Assembly (NCBI GenBank): GCA_023425285.1
Contig: JAFACY010000068.1
Location: 1-12,795 of the forward strand
Reading direction: 5' to 3'
Length of the DNA stretch: 12,795 nt
Origin: Bacillota bacterium
GTDB lineage: Bacteria; Bacillota; Clostridia; Tissierellales; Sedimentibacteraceae
Positions 1 through 7,224 of this stretch are shown piece by piece. A program made the translations under genes and the position numbers. Each line of letters begins with the position of its first letter. Within the stretch, counting starts at the first letter, position 1. The notes under the pieces were generated by a model. The model was given only the letters and a program-made list of their open reading frames with translations. It made no database searches and was not told the origin of the DNA.

Positions 1-561
1 TATCTGTGAAATAAGCAGCGGAACAAACATCAGGAAAATACTCCATACAAGAACAGGGCGCAGTCTGTAAAAATAAAACCCCATGATAACAAAGTACGGA
101 CCATAAAATGTCAGCAAAGTTGAAACAGAATGATACAATTCAATTCCATTGTCGGCACCGCCCTTTGCCTTCTGAATACAATCAAGTATTTCTGCATTTT
201 CAAAATCAAGTGCGGGAAGTCTGCTTACCTTTTCATGTATTTTTTCTCTGAAAGCACCTCTGATTCTCAAGGCCGTCGGTCCAGCTAAAAAATTGCATAT
301 TGCATTCATTAATTCATTGAAAACCAACACGGCAACCGTGATAAATATAGTCATAAACAAAGAAGTATAATTTGTGCCGTTTCGTATTGCGTGATGAATT
401 GTATCAAACATATTCTGCAAGGCATATACAATGAGCACATAACATGAAGAAGACAGTATCATTCCTATGCTGTCAGCTATTATCCACAGCGGTGCGGCTT
501 TAAAGGATGCGGCAAGGATGTGGCTTGCAACCTTAAGGTACGACATCTTTTCCTGATTCAT
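1..561 (-). CDS. ABC exporter half-transporter, N-terminal part (runs off left edge)
   Basis: The minus strand is open without a stop from an ATG at 561 to the window edge, giving 187 residues of the membrane domain of an ABC exporter. Hydrophobic stretches lie at about residues 20-48, 68-90 and 148-187. Between them is the polar loop typical of these proteins, with the pattern LPALDFENAEILD (about 115-127), the intracellular coupling region. The ATPase domain would lie beyond the edge. The start overlaps the stop of the upstream ABC gene in an ATGA, and an AAGGAG ribosome binding site sits at 571-576, inside that gene, so translation is probably coupled. I infer that the two proteins form a heterodimeric exporter. 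The substrate cannot be told: drug, peptide or lipid are all possible. Confidence 0.85.
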   Translation of the reverse strand, partial: MNQEKMSYLKVASHILAASFKAAPLWIIADSIGMILSSSCYVLIVYALQNMFDTIHHAIRNGTNYTSLFMTIFITVAVLVFNELMNAICNFLAGPTALRIRGAFREKIHEKVSRLPALDFENAEILDCIQKAKGGADNGIELYHSVSTLLTFYGPYFVIMGFYFYRLRPVLVWSIFLMFVPLLISQI

Positions 562-2333
562 TGGTACCAGCTCCTTTGTTGTTCAAACATTTGAAAGTAA
601 TGTCCCTTTAAATTCATAAGTGATTCAAAATCTCCCTTTTCAGCCAACGTACCTTCGTTGAAAACGAGAATTTCGTCTGCAATTTTTGTAGATGCTAATC
701 TATGGCTGATTAAAATGGTCATTATGTCGTGGCTGATCCTGCTGAACAATTCATAAATTTTATTTTCATTAATCGGGTCTAATGATGCTGTCGGTTCATC
801 TAAAATTCTGACAGGCGCACCTGATACTATCGCTCTTGCCAGAGCAACCCTCTGCCATTCTCCTCCCGATAAATCCATGCCGTCATTATGAATTTTACCT
901 AAATTTGTATCAAGTCCGTGAGGCAGACTTTCAACAAGGTTTTCAAGCTCAATCTGATTTATGGCTTTATTTATGGCTTCTTCAGCACAAGAGGAATTCA
1001 TCATTTCTATGTTTCCGATTGCAATATTCTCTCTGAATGTAAACTCATGCTTCGAAAAATCCTGATAGACCGCAGAAAAGAAGCCCTTGATTTCACCGAA
1101 GTTGTACTCTCTTAATTCCTTTGAGTTTATGAGGATTTCACCGTCATAATTTGTATACAGCCCCGTGAGCAATTTAATTATTGTAGTCTTTCCCACACCG
1201 TTGGGTCCCACCAGAGCATATTGCTTTCCACCCTCCAACAAAAAAGACACGTTTTTTAGTATAGGACTATCTGTCCCCGGGTAGCTGAAGCTTACATTCT
1301 TAAACTCTATGCTTGTTATTTTACCATGCAGTCCAGGCGGTTCCAAAGCGTACGGTCTTTCTCCATAGTTCATAAATTCCCGGATGTCCTTTATGTATTC
1401 CAGTCCGCTTGTAATCGTATCAATCTGAAAACTTAGCCCCCAAGATAAATTGTTTCTCAGTGAAAGAATGGCATTTACAAGAGAAATAAACATACCTATG
1501 CTGAGGGAGCCTGCAAATAAGGGCTTCAAAAGCACGACTATTATTATAAGTGCAGCCATTGATGTAAATACACCGCCTAACTTTGTTTTAATAAACCATT
1601 TAAAGCGCGTATTTACTTTAATGCGAAATGCCTTGTTATAAATCTGGCGGTATTCTGAATTAACCTTTTCAGTAAAGCCAAAAATACTCCTTTCATCAAC
1701 ATTTTCTCTGTCTGAAAGAATTTCACTGTAGTATTCGTATTTTCGTTCAAGCTCGGAAGAATCAATTTTAGCCTTATAATTAGCCTTGCCGCTTTTTATG
1801 GAAAAATAAAAAAGAGGAACACAGCTTATAACAATTATGATTGCTGCCCACCAGGCTTGTACGGCAATTATGGAAATTAGCCCTATTACTGATATGGATG
1901 TTTCCAATATCTGATTAATGGCAATGTAATTATCTACAATAACATTTTCGGGTCTATCCAGTACCCTGGATATTAAATTCCATGATTCCGCATTCTCCAA
2001 ATAGTGATATTCCAATTTAGAGCATTTTTCAAGCAGCAAACTTTTATATTTTTTCCTGATATTGATTTTTGCTTTTTCGGATATTAGCTTCTGAAATGCA
2101 GGCAACATGAGATTATATCCGTACAACATAATGATTGCTGCCACATCGATATAAATTTTAGAATTTATGGTTCCGGTATTTACACCAAACAATGCCAGAT
2201 TTATAAAATCCGTAACAAATATTATTGTAACAATGGGACAAAGACCGCTTAATATAAACATCACAGTTAATAAGGCTGATTCTTTAGGAGAGTTTTTGTT
2301 TATGATACGAATATATTCCGAAAAACTTTTCAT
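558..2333 (-). CDS. ABC exporter half-transporter with fused membrane and ATPase domains
   Basis: This 591-residue protein has the membrane domain first (hydrophobic segments between about 20 and 290) and a nucleotide-binding domain from about 340. Visible ATPase motifs are an A-loop tyrosine at Y351, Walker A GPNGVGKTT (376-384), the Q-loop glutamine at 424, the signature LSGGEWQR (488-495), Walker B ending ILDEP with the catalytic Glu at 513, a D-loop at 518-519, and the H-loop histidine at 544. All catalytic residues are present, so this half should hydrolyse ATP. Length and order match type IV ABC exporters. The start at 2333 has an AAAGGA about 11 bases upstream and a strong promoter beyond. 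It is the first gene of an operon with the partial ABC gene that overlaps its stop. The substrate is unknown. The divergent acetyltransferase may be unrelated. Confidence 0.92.
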   Translation of the reverse strand: MKSFSEYIRIINKNSPKESALLTVMFILSGLCPIVTIIFVTDFINLALFGVNTGTINSKIYIDVAAIIMLYGYNLMLPAFQKLISEKAKINIRKKYKSLLLEKCSKLEYHYLENAESWNLISRVLDRPENVIVDNYIAINQILETSISVIGLISIIAVQAWWAAIIIVISCVPLFYFSIKSGKANYKAKIDSSELERKYEYYSEILSDRENVDERSIFGFTEKVNSEYRQIYNKAFRIKVNTRFKWFIKTKLGGVFTSMAALIIIVVLLKPLFAGSLSIGMFISLVNAILSLRNNLSWGLSFQIDTITSGLEYIKDIREFMNYGERPYALEPPGLHGKITSIEFKNVSFSYPGTDSPILKNVSFLLEGGKQYALVGPNGVGKTTIIKLLTGLYTNYDGEILINSKELREYNFGEIKGFFSAVYQDFSKHEFTFRENIAIGNIEMMNSSCAEEAINKAINQIELENLVESLPHGLDTNLGKIHNDGMDLSGGEWQRVALARAIVSGAPVRILDEPTASLDPINENKIYELFSRISHDIMTILISHRLASTKIADEILVFNEGTLAEKGDFESLMNLKGHYFQMFEQQRSWYQ

Positions 2334-2410
2334 TTTAATATAAATCCTTTATCAATGTATTTTAATATCGGTTAATTTGCATCAGGTGAACGATTTCCAG
2401 TATTATATGT

Positions 2411-2438
2411 ATTATATCATTTATAATTTTATTGGCAA
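2411..2438 (-). promoter_or_regulatory. sigma-A promoter of the ABC exporter operon
   Basis: Read on the minus strand, TTGCCA (2438-2433) and a perfect TATAAT (2416-2411) are separated by 16 bases. A TG one base before the -10 makes it an extended -10 element. Transcription would begin near 2404, leaving a leader of about 70 bases before the ATG at 2333. An 8-bp direct repeat TATTATAT (2401-2408 and 2410-2417) covers the -10 and start region and could be a regulator site, although it is simple A/T sequence. Confidence 0.7.
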
Positions 2439-2453
2439 CTAATTTAATAAGGA

Positions 2454-2481
2454 TGTTTTTTTAAAAAGATTGTGATAAAAT
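2454..2481 (+). promoter_or_regulatory. possible promoter of the GNAT gene
   Basis: TAAAAT at 2476-2481, preceded by TG with one base between, resembles an extended -10 element. The matching -35 position (TGTTTT, 2454-2459, 16-base spacer) is poor. A start near 2488 would give a leader of about 22 bases with the strong ribosome binding site at 2498-2503. This placement argues against translation starting at the in-frame ATG at 2480. Confidence 0.35.
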
Positions 2482-2509
2482 GGGATATAAAAACAGCAGG
2501 AGGATAAGT

Positions 2510-3070
2510 ATGGAGCACAAGGGAACTGTTCTTATTGAAACAGACAGACTGATACTCAGACAATTTACGTTGGAGGATACTGCTGCGGCATTCAGAAACT
2601 GGACAAATGATGACAAGGTGACAAAATTTCTGAGATGGCCTGCTCATAAAGACATAGATACCACAAGAGAGGTTATGAAAATGTGGGTGGATAACTATGT
2701 AAATAAAGATTTTTACCAATGGGCAATCATATTGAAGGACAATGGAAATGAACCCATAGGTACAATCAGCGTTGTTGACGAAAATGAGAAATTAAATATT
2801 GTACATATAGGATATTGCATAGGAAGTGCTTGGTGGAATAAAGGAATCACATCTGAAGCATTTAAGGGGATTATTCCTTTTCTGTTTGATCATGTAAGGG
2901 TGAACCGGATTGAATCTCAGCATGATCCCAACAATTCTCATTCCGGCGATGTAATGCTTAAATGTGGTCTGAAGTACGAAGGAACACTGCGCCAGGCGGA
3001 TATAAGCAATGAGGGTATAGTTGATGCCGCAATGTACAGTTTATTGGCTGATGAATACTATGGGAGATAA
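2510..3070 (+). CDS. GNAT-family N-acetyltransferase (RimJ/RimL-like)
   Basis: The 186-residue protein begins with the TDRLILR motif (11-17) typical of the RimJ/RimL-type branch of GNAT acetyltransferases. It continues with the acetyl-CoA-binding core around IGYCIGSAWWNKGITSEA (100-117) and the family's conserved tail, in which asparagines and a GLKYEGTLR segment (153-161) follow the core. Such enzymes transfer acetyl from acetyl-CoA to an amine: a protein N-terminus, an amino sugar, an antibiotic or a small metabolite. The acceptor cannot be told here. I chose ATG 2510 because a full AGGAGG lies six bases upstream (2498-2503). The in-frame ATG at 2480 lacks a binding site and sits in the likely promoter. 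The gene is divergent from the ABC operon and appears monocistronic, since a strong promoter follows before alaS. Confidence 0.88.
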   Translation: MEHKGTVLIETDRLILRQFTLEDTAAAFRNWTNDDKVTKFLRWPAHKDIDTTREVMKMWVDNYVNKDFYQWAIILKDNGNEPIGTISVVDENEKLNIVHIGYCIGSAWWNKGITSEAFKGIIPFLFDHVRVNRIESQHDPNNSHSGDVMLKCGLKYEGTLRQADISNEGIVDAAMYSLLADEYYGR

Positions 3071-3086
3071 TAGTTTCATAGTGTTC
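3053..3086 (+). terminator. weak hairpin over the GNAT stop codon
   Basis: Bases 3053-3062 pair with 3077-3086 (ten pairs including one G-U), and up to three more pairs, two of them G-U, extend inward. The TAA stop lies in the loop. No run of T follows, so this is not a standard intrinsic terminator. It may slow read-through or protect the 3' end, or it may be chance. Confidence 0.3.
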
Positions 3087-3124
3087 AGACTCCGCTTGTT
3101 TGATTGTTAACAAAGTAAATTTTA

Positions 3125-3154
3125 TTGACAATATGTGAAAGAATACATTATAAT
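3125..3154 (+). promoter_or_regulatory. consensus sigma-A promoter of alaS
   Basis: TTGACA (3125-3130) and TATAAT (3149-3154) are both perfect and are 18 bases apart. Transcription should start near 3161, giving a leader of about 48 bases. That is far too short for a T-box, which many Firmicutes aminoacyl-tRNA synthetase genes carry, so alaS here seems not to be controlled that way from this promoter. Confidence 0.85.
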
Positions 3155-3183
3155 TTCATAATAAAGTAATAAGAGAGCATACT

Positions 3184-3216
3184 ATGAAACGGAGGAATAA
3201 TTTTATACATGGATAG
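3184..3216 (+). other. possible 10-codon upstream ORF overlapping the alaS start
   Basis: An ATG at 3184 opens a reading frame MKRRNNFIHG ending in TAG at 3214-3216. It is out of frame with alaS and overlaps its start codon. A weak purine-rich AAGAGAG (3171-3177) precedes it by six bases. The GGAGG serving alaS (3191-3195) lies inside it and is 13 bases from the alaS ATG, an unusually long spacing. It contains no alanine codons. Whether it is translated is unknown. Confidence 0.2.
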
Positions 3217-5854
3217 ATTAGATAGATTTTCGATAAACAATATCAGAAAAGAGTATTTGAATTTTTTTAAGAGTAAGGAGCATTTAACGGAACAAAGCTT
3301 TTCGCTGATTCCTAAAAATGATAAAAGCTTGCTGCTGATAGGAGCAGGTATGGCACCTTTGAAGAAATATTTTACGGGGGCTGAAACACCGCCTGCCAAG
3401 AGAATGGCAACCTGTCAGAAATGTGTGAGAACCGGAGATATAGACAATGTAGGTTTGACGGCAAGACATCTTACTTTTTTTGAAATGCTCGGAAACTTCT
3501 CCTTTGGAGACTATTTCAAAAAGGAAGCGATTGAATGGGCATGGGAGCTTCTGACAGAGGTTCTGAAAATTGACAAGGACAGATTGTGGGTAACGATATA
3601 CCTTGATGATGATGAAGCTGCGGAGCTGTGGCATAATAATGTGGGGGTACCAAGAGAGAGAATAGTCAGATTAGGTAAGGAAGATAATTTCTGGGAACTG
3701 GAGGTCGGACCTTCTGGACCTTGTTCTGAAATATATTATGATACCGGTGATGACAGAGGCTGCGGTTCACCTGATTGTAAACCGGGCTGTGACTGCAACA
3801 GATACATAGAAATATGGAACTTAGTTTTCACACAGTTTGATAAGGATGAAAAGGGAGTTTATCATCCGCTTCCAAATCCAAACATTGATACGGGAATGGG
3901 ACTGGAAAGAGTTGCTACCGTATTACAGGATAAGCCGACTGTTTTTGATGTTGAACCGTTAGTATTCATAGTCAAAAAAGTTGAAGAAATTTCAGGTGTA
4001 GCTTACGGCAGCCAGAATAAAAGCGATGTAGCAATGAAAATAATCTGCGACCATTCAAGAGCTGCGACATTTATGATAGGTGACGGTGTTATTCCTTCCA
4101 ATGAAGGCAGAGGATATGTTCTGAGACGTCTGATCCGAAGAGCCATAAGACAGGGAAAATCTATCGGTATACATAATGAATTCCTGACCAAGACAGTGAA
4201 GGTTGTAATAGATGAGTGGAAGGAAGCTTATCCGGAGTTAGGTGAAAAGGAAAGCTACATATTAAAGGTTGTAAGCTTAGAGGAAGAAAGATTCAAAATA
4301 ACCATTGATCAGGGTCTTGAGCTTCTGATGAAAAAAATCCAGATGCTTAAGGATTCCGGTGCAAAGGTTCTTGACGGAGAGGATGCATTCAGACTTTACG
4401 ACACATATGGATTCCCTGTTGAACTGACAGAGGAAATTCTGAGTGAAAACGGATTTGAGCTTGACAAGGATGCTTTTGCTTCCATAATGGAAGAACACAG
4501 AAAAATGGCGAGAGAAGCAAGGCTGAAGACAGGAAGCTCAGGCTGGAAGGATGAAAATTTCAGCATAGATGTACCGAAGACATTGTTTACGGGATATGAA
4601 AACTTAACAGAGAACGATGCTGAAGTACTGGCTATAATCGTTGATTCAGAGCAGGTTAATACTATCAATGAAGGTCAGTCAGGCATCATAGTTTTAAATA
4701 AAACTCCTTTCTACGCTGAGAGCGGAGGACAGTTAGGTGATTCGGGAAAAATTTCTACTCCGGAAGGCGAGGCAGCAGTTACGGATACAAAGAAATTCAA
4801 TAAGATTATTCATCTCCATGATGTAACCATGGAAAAAGGGAGTATTTCTGTAGGAGATAAAGTTGCAGCAGCGGTTAATGCAGATCAAAGAAAGAACACT
4901 GCTAAAAACCATACATGTACGCATTTGCTCCACAAGGTTCTTAAGGAAATGCTCGGTGATCATGTAAATCAGGCAGGTTCTCTGGTTGCACATGACAGAT
5001 TCAGATTTGACTACACTCATTTTGAGGCGGTTACACCGGAAACATTAAAGGAAATTGAAAGAAGAGTAAATGAAGCAATTCTTTCCGACTACACTGTTCG
5101 CACCGATATACTCAATATTGATGAAGCTATTAAATCAGGTGCCGTGGCATTGTTCGATGAAAAATACGATGATGTTGTAAGAGTTATAAGTGTTGGCAAC
5201 TTCAGCAAGGAGCTTTGCGGAGGTACTCACATTGATGAAACAGCAAAGATAGGTATGTTTAAAATAATATCAGAAGGAAGTATTGCTTCGGGTGTAAGAA
5301 GAATTGAAGCTATCACGGGAAGAGAAGCAATTAATTATTTCAATCGTCTTTCTGATGTTGCGGATGAATTGTCTCATGCTTTCAAATCTTCAATTGACGA
5401 ATGTGTAGTTAAAGCAACAGCAATCAAAAAAGAATTAAAGGAAAAAGACAAAGAGATCCAGAAGCTGAACAACGAGTTGCTTAAACAAAATCTTGGCAAC
5501 ATGCTGAATGATTTTGAAGAAATAAACGGAGTGAAGCTGTTTGCCATAAGCTTGAAGGATAAGGATGCTAACGCATTGAGAGAAATTGCCGACAGAATTA
5601 AGGACAAAAATGAAAGCTGTGCCGTATTACTGGCTTCCGATCTTGGAGATAAGGTGCTGTTTGTTTCTTCGGTAACAAAGGACCTGGTTCAGAAGGGAAT
5701 CCACGCAGGAAATATGGTTAAGGAAGCAGCTTCGGTTACCGGCGGAGGAGGAGGCGGCAGACCTGACTTTGCTCAGGCAGGCGGCAAGAACCCTGAAAAA
5801 ATAAACGATGCAATTGAGGCGGTAAGACAATTGATAGGCAATAGTAATAGCTAA
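3209..5854 (+). CDS. alaS: alanyl-tRNA synthetase
   Basis: The product attaches alanine to tRNA-Ala in the cytoplasm and removes wrongly attached serine or glycine. Its 881 residues match the usual full length. The N-terminal class II catalytic domain is recognisable from IRKEYLNFF, ARHLTFFEMLGNFSFGDYF (about 85-103) and DTGMGLERVATVLQ (227-240). A cysteine-rich insert at 185-196, known in many clostridial AlaS proteins, lies within it. The editing domain has the zinc-binding pair HTCTH (568-572) and CGGTH (670-674). The C-terminal part ends with a coiled stretch (about 735-765) and a DHHA1-type domain with a six-glycine run (845-850). The third residue of the first editing motif is Cys, whereas Ala is common (HTATH); the metal ligands are intact. 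It is probably the first gene of its transcript. Confidence 0.98.
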   Translation: MDRLDRFSINNIRKEYLNFFKSKEHLTEQSFSLIPKNDKSLLLIGAGMAPLKKYFTGAETPPAKRMATCQKCVRTGDIDNVGLTARHLTFFEMLGNFSFGDYFKKEAIEWAWELLTEVLKIDKDRLWVTIYLDDDEAAELWHNNVGVPRERIVRLGKEDNFWELEVGPSGPCSEIYYDTGDDRGCGSPDCKPGCDCNRYIEIWNLVFTQFDKDEKGVYHPLPNPNIDTGMGLERVATVLQDKPTVFDVEPLVFIVKKVEEISGVAYGSQNKSDVAMKIICDHSRAATFMIGDGVIPSNEGRGYVLRRLIRRAIRQGKSIGIHNEFLTKTVKVVIDEWKEAYPELGEKESYILKVVSLEEERFKITIDQGLELLMKKIQMLKDSGAKVLDGEDAFRLYDTYGFPVELTEEILSENGFELDKDAFASIMEEHRKMAREARLKTGSSGWKDENFSIDVPKTLFTGYENLTENDAEVLAIIVDSEQVNTINEGQSGIIVLNKTPFYAESGGQLGDSGKISTPEGEAAVTDTKKFNKIIHLHDVTMEKGSISVGDKVAAAVNADQRKNTAKNHTCTHLLHKVLKEMLGDHVNQAGSLVAHDRFRFDYTHFEAVTPETLKEIERRVNEAILSDYTVRTDILNIDEAIKSGAVALFDEKYDDVVRVISVGNFSKELCGGTHIDETAKIGMFKIISEGSIASGVRRIEAITGREAINYFNRLSDVADELSHAFKSSIDECVVKATAIKKELKEKDKEIQKLNNELLKQNLGNMLNDFEEINGVKLFAISLKDKDANALREIADRIKDKNESCAVLLASDLGDKVLFVSSVTKDLVQKGIHAGNMVKEAASVTGGGGGGRPDFAQAGGKNPEKINDAIEAVRQLIGNSNS

Positions 5855-5888
5855 TCAATTGCAATGTTAATGTGTACTAAAATTGTCA

Positions 5889-5917
5889 TTGATTTTATAT
5901 AATCGATATAGTACAAT
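5889..5917 (+). promoter_or_regulatory. possible promoter of ireB
   Basis: TTGATT (5889-5894) and TACAAT (5912-5917) are 17 bases apart, and the implied start near 5924 leaves a leader of about 20 bases. A perfect TATAAT at 5898-5903 is also present but has no good -35 partner. The 90-base gap after alaS contains no clear terminator, so ireB may be served both by read-through and by this promoter. Confidence 0.45.
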
Positions 5918-5944
5918 AGATATATAGTGCAAGAGGTGGTTTTT

Positions 5945-6208
5945 ATGGATAGTAATGTAAATAATACTGCAAAGTTTGATTACAAGTTAGAATCATTGAA
6001 TGAGGCAAGGGAAATTATATCTCAGGTTTATGAGTCACTGAAAGAAAAAGGATACAATCCTAACAACCAGCTCATAGGATATATATTATCCGGAGATCCG
6101 ACGTATATTACGAATCATAACAATGCAAGAAGTTTAATAAGAAAAATAGAGAGAGACGAACTGTTAGAAGAATTGTTAAGTGTCTATTTAGATGTAATAG
6201 ACCTTTAA
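5945..6208 (+). CDS. ireB: IreB family regulatory protein (UPF0297, YrzL)
   Basis: The 87-residue product carries the family's hallmark run: QLIGYILSGDPTYI, then NHNNARSLIRKIERDELLEELL. In Enterococcus faecalis, IreB is a small cytoplasmic protein phosphorylated on N-terminal threonines by the PASTA kinase IreK, and it dampens cephalosporin resistance. Thr8 here is the only threonine in the N-terminal tail and so the candidate site; this is inference. I chose ATG 5945 because AGAGGTGG lies just upstream (5932-5939). A longer frame from GTG 5927 would place that binding site inside the coding region. The position directly after alaS and close before ruvX is the conserved Firmicutes arrangement. 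No kinase gene is in the window. Confidence 0.93.
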   Translation: MDSNVNNTAKFDYKLESLNEAREIISQVYESLKEKGYNPNNQLIGYILSGDPTYITNHNNARSLIRKIERDELLEELLSVYLDVIDL

Positions 6209-6215
6209 GTGAAAG

Positions 6216-6247
6216 ATAAAGCAGTATATGTACATATACTGCTTTAT
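6216..6247 (+). repeat. 32-bp perfect palindrome between ireB and the reductase gene
   Basis: The left half (6216-6231) reads ATAAAGCAGTATATGT and the right half is its exact reverse complement. In RNA it would form a 14-bp stem closed by a four-base loop, starting eight bases after the ireB stop and ending 22 bases before the reductase ATG. Downstream sequence is only mildly T-rich (TTTATTGCTT), so it is a poor intrinsic terminator. It could be a partial terminator, an mRNA-stabilising 3' stem, or a dimeric regulator's binding site. Confidence 0.85.
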
Positions 6248-6269
6248 TGCTTAACTGATAGAGTGAAAA

Positions 6270-7217
6270 ATGAAATATATAAACTTTTTCGAAAAGAGAC
6301 AAGTATCAAAGTTATGCTACGGAACTTTGTCACTTAGTGATTTGCAAAATTGCGATTCATTAAACAATAAAGTAAATTTATTGAATTACGCCTATGATAA
6401 AGGAATAAACTTTTTCGATACGGCGGAGCTTTATGACAACTATAACATATTAAAAGAATTCATAAAACACAGAGACAGGGAAACACTAACCATAGCTACA
6501 AAAAGCTATGCGTACGACAAACATACTGCAGAATATAGTGTCAACAAGGCTTTGAAGGAATTAAACACAGATTATCTTGATGTATTCATGCTGCACGAGC
6601 AGGAAAACGGCAACAACTTTTTAGGTCATTATGAAGCAGTTGAGCGCTTTATGAAGTATAAGGAGCAAGGTGTCATCAGACATTTCGGTATATCGACACA
6701 TCGTGTGGCAGCTGTGAGAGATTCGGTTAAATTTAAGGAAATAGAGTTTGTATTTCCGCTTATTAACAAAAATGGTATAGGCATTCAGGATGGAACTGTA
6801 GATGATATGCTGGATGCAATCAGGAATGCAAAGGAACAAAACAAATTTATTATGGCTATGAAAATCTATGGCGGAGGGCATCTTATAACTGATGCACAAA
6901 AATCCTTTGATTTTATAAACGGGATTGACGAAATAGATGCAATAGCAGTTGGTATGAGCACAATTGAAGAAATTGATGCAAACATATGTTACTTAGAAAG
7001 TAATGAGTTAAATATTAACATAAAAAATAAAATCAGAAATCAAAAACGCACTCTAATAGTAGAAGAGTGGTGTATTGGTTGCGGAAAATGCGCAGAAAAA
7101 TGCAGGCAGAATGCATTGACAATTGTTGACGGTAAGTGTGTCGTGGACATGAACAAATGTGTTTTATGCAGTTATTGTGCAGGTGAATGTACGGATTTTT
7201 TTATCAAAATTGTATGA
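6270..7217 (+). CDS. aldo/keto reductase with C-terminal 2[4Fe-4S] ferredoxin domain
   Basis: Residues 1 to about 245 form an aldo/keto reductase barrel with the full catalytic tetrad: Asp50 and Tyr55 in FFDTAELY, Lys78 in IATKSY and His109 in MLHEQ. The C-terminal part has two iron-sulfur motifs, CIGCGKCAEKC (268-278) and CVLCSYCAGEC (297-307). Such fusions occur in anaerobes as COG1453-like predicted oxidoreductases. I infer that electrons pass between NAD(P)H or ferredoxin and a carbonyl substrate, but neither substrate nor partner is known. The usual proline after the fourth Cys of each motif is replaced by Arg and Thr. The ribosome binding site is weak (AGAGTG near 6260). The gene is followed seven bases later by ruvX, and its placement inside the alaS-ireB-ruvX block is uncommon to my knowledge. 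Confidence 0.9.
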   Translation: MKYINFFEKRQVSKLCYGTLSLSDLQNCDSLNNKVNLLNYAYDKGINFFDTAELYDNYNILKEFIKHRDRETLTIATKSYAYDKHTAEYSVNKALKELNTDYLDVFMLHEQENGNNFLGHYEAVERFMKYKEQGVIRHFGISTHRVAAVRDSVKFKEIEFVFPLINKNGIGIQDGTVDDMLDAIRNAKEQNKFIMAMKIYGGGHLITDAQKSFDFINGIDEIDAIAVGMSTIEEIDANICYLESNELNINIKNKIRNQKRTLIVEEWCIGCGKCAEKCRQNALTIVDGKCVVDMNKCVLCSYCAGECTDFFIKIV

Positions 7218-7224
7218 GGTATTT

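Noticed and set aside
795..815. Arginine within the Walker B strand of the ABC protein (VRILDE)
   Set aside because: The essential Asp512 and Glu513 are present and other ATPase motifs are canonical, so a degenerate ATPase site is not supported.
2444..2719. 91-codon minus-strand frame overlapping the start of the GNAT gene
   Set aside because: It covers the GNAT start and its upstream region, matches no family I know, and conflicts with the clear plus-strand ribosome binding site and conserved GNAT motifs.
3071..3208. T-box or other riboswitch upstream of alaS
   Set aside because: No T-box sequence or specifier-loop structure is visible, and the leader from the consensus promoter is only about 48 bases.
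3771..3800. Cysteine cluster in the AlaS catalytic domain as an unusual metal site
   Set aside because: Similar CGxPxCxxGCDC inserts are, as far as I recall, frequent in Firmicutes AlaS, so it is not a novelty.
5927..5944. GTG start six codons upstream of ireB
   Set aside because: The AGAGGTGG ribosome binding site would then be coding; ATG 5945 gives the normal family length.
7159..7224. Upstream ATG extending ruvX into the reductase gene
   Set aside because: The 22 extra residues overlap the conserved second iron-sulfur motif of the reductase in another frame; RuvX proteins start close to the MDRLMGLDVG segment.
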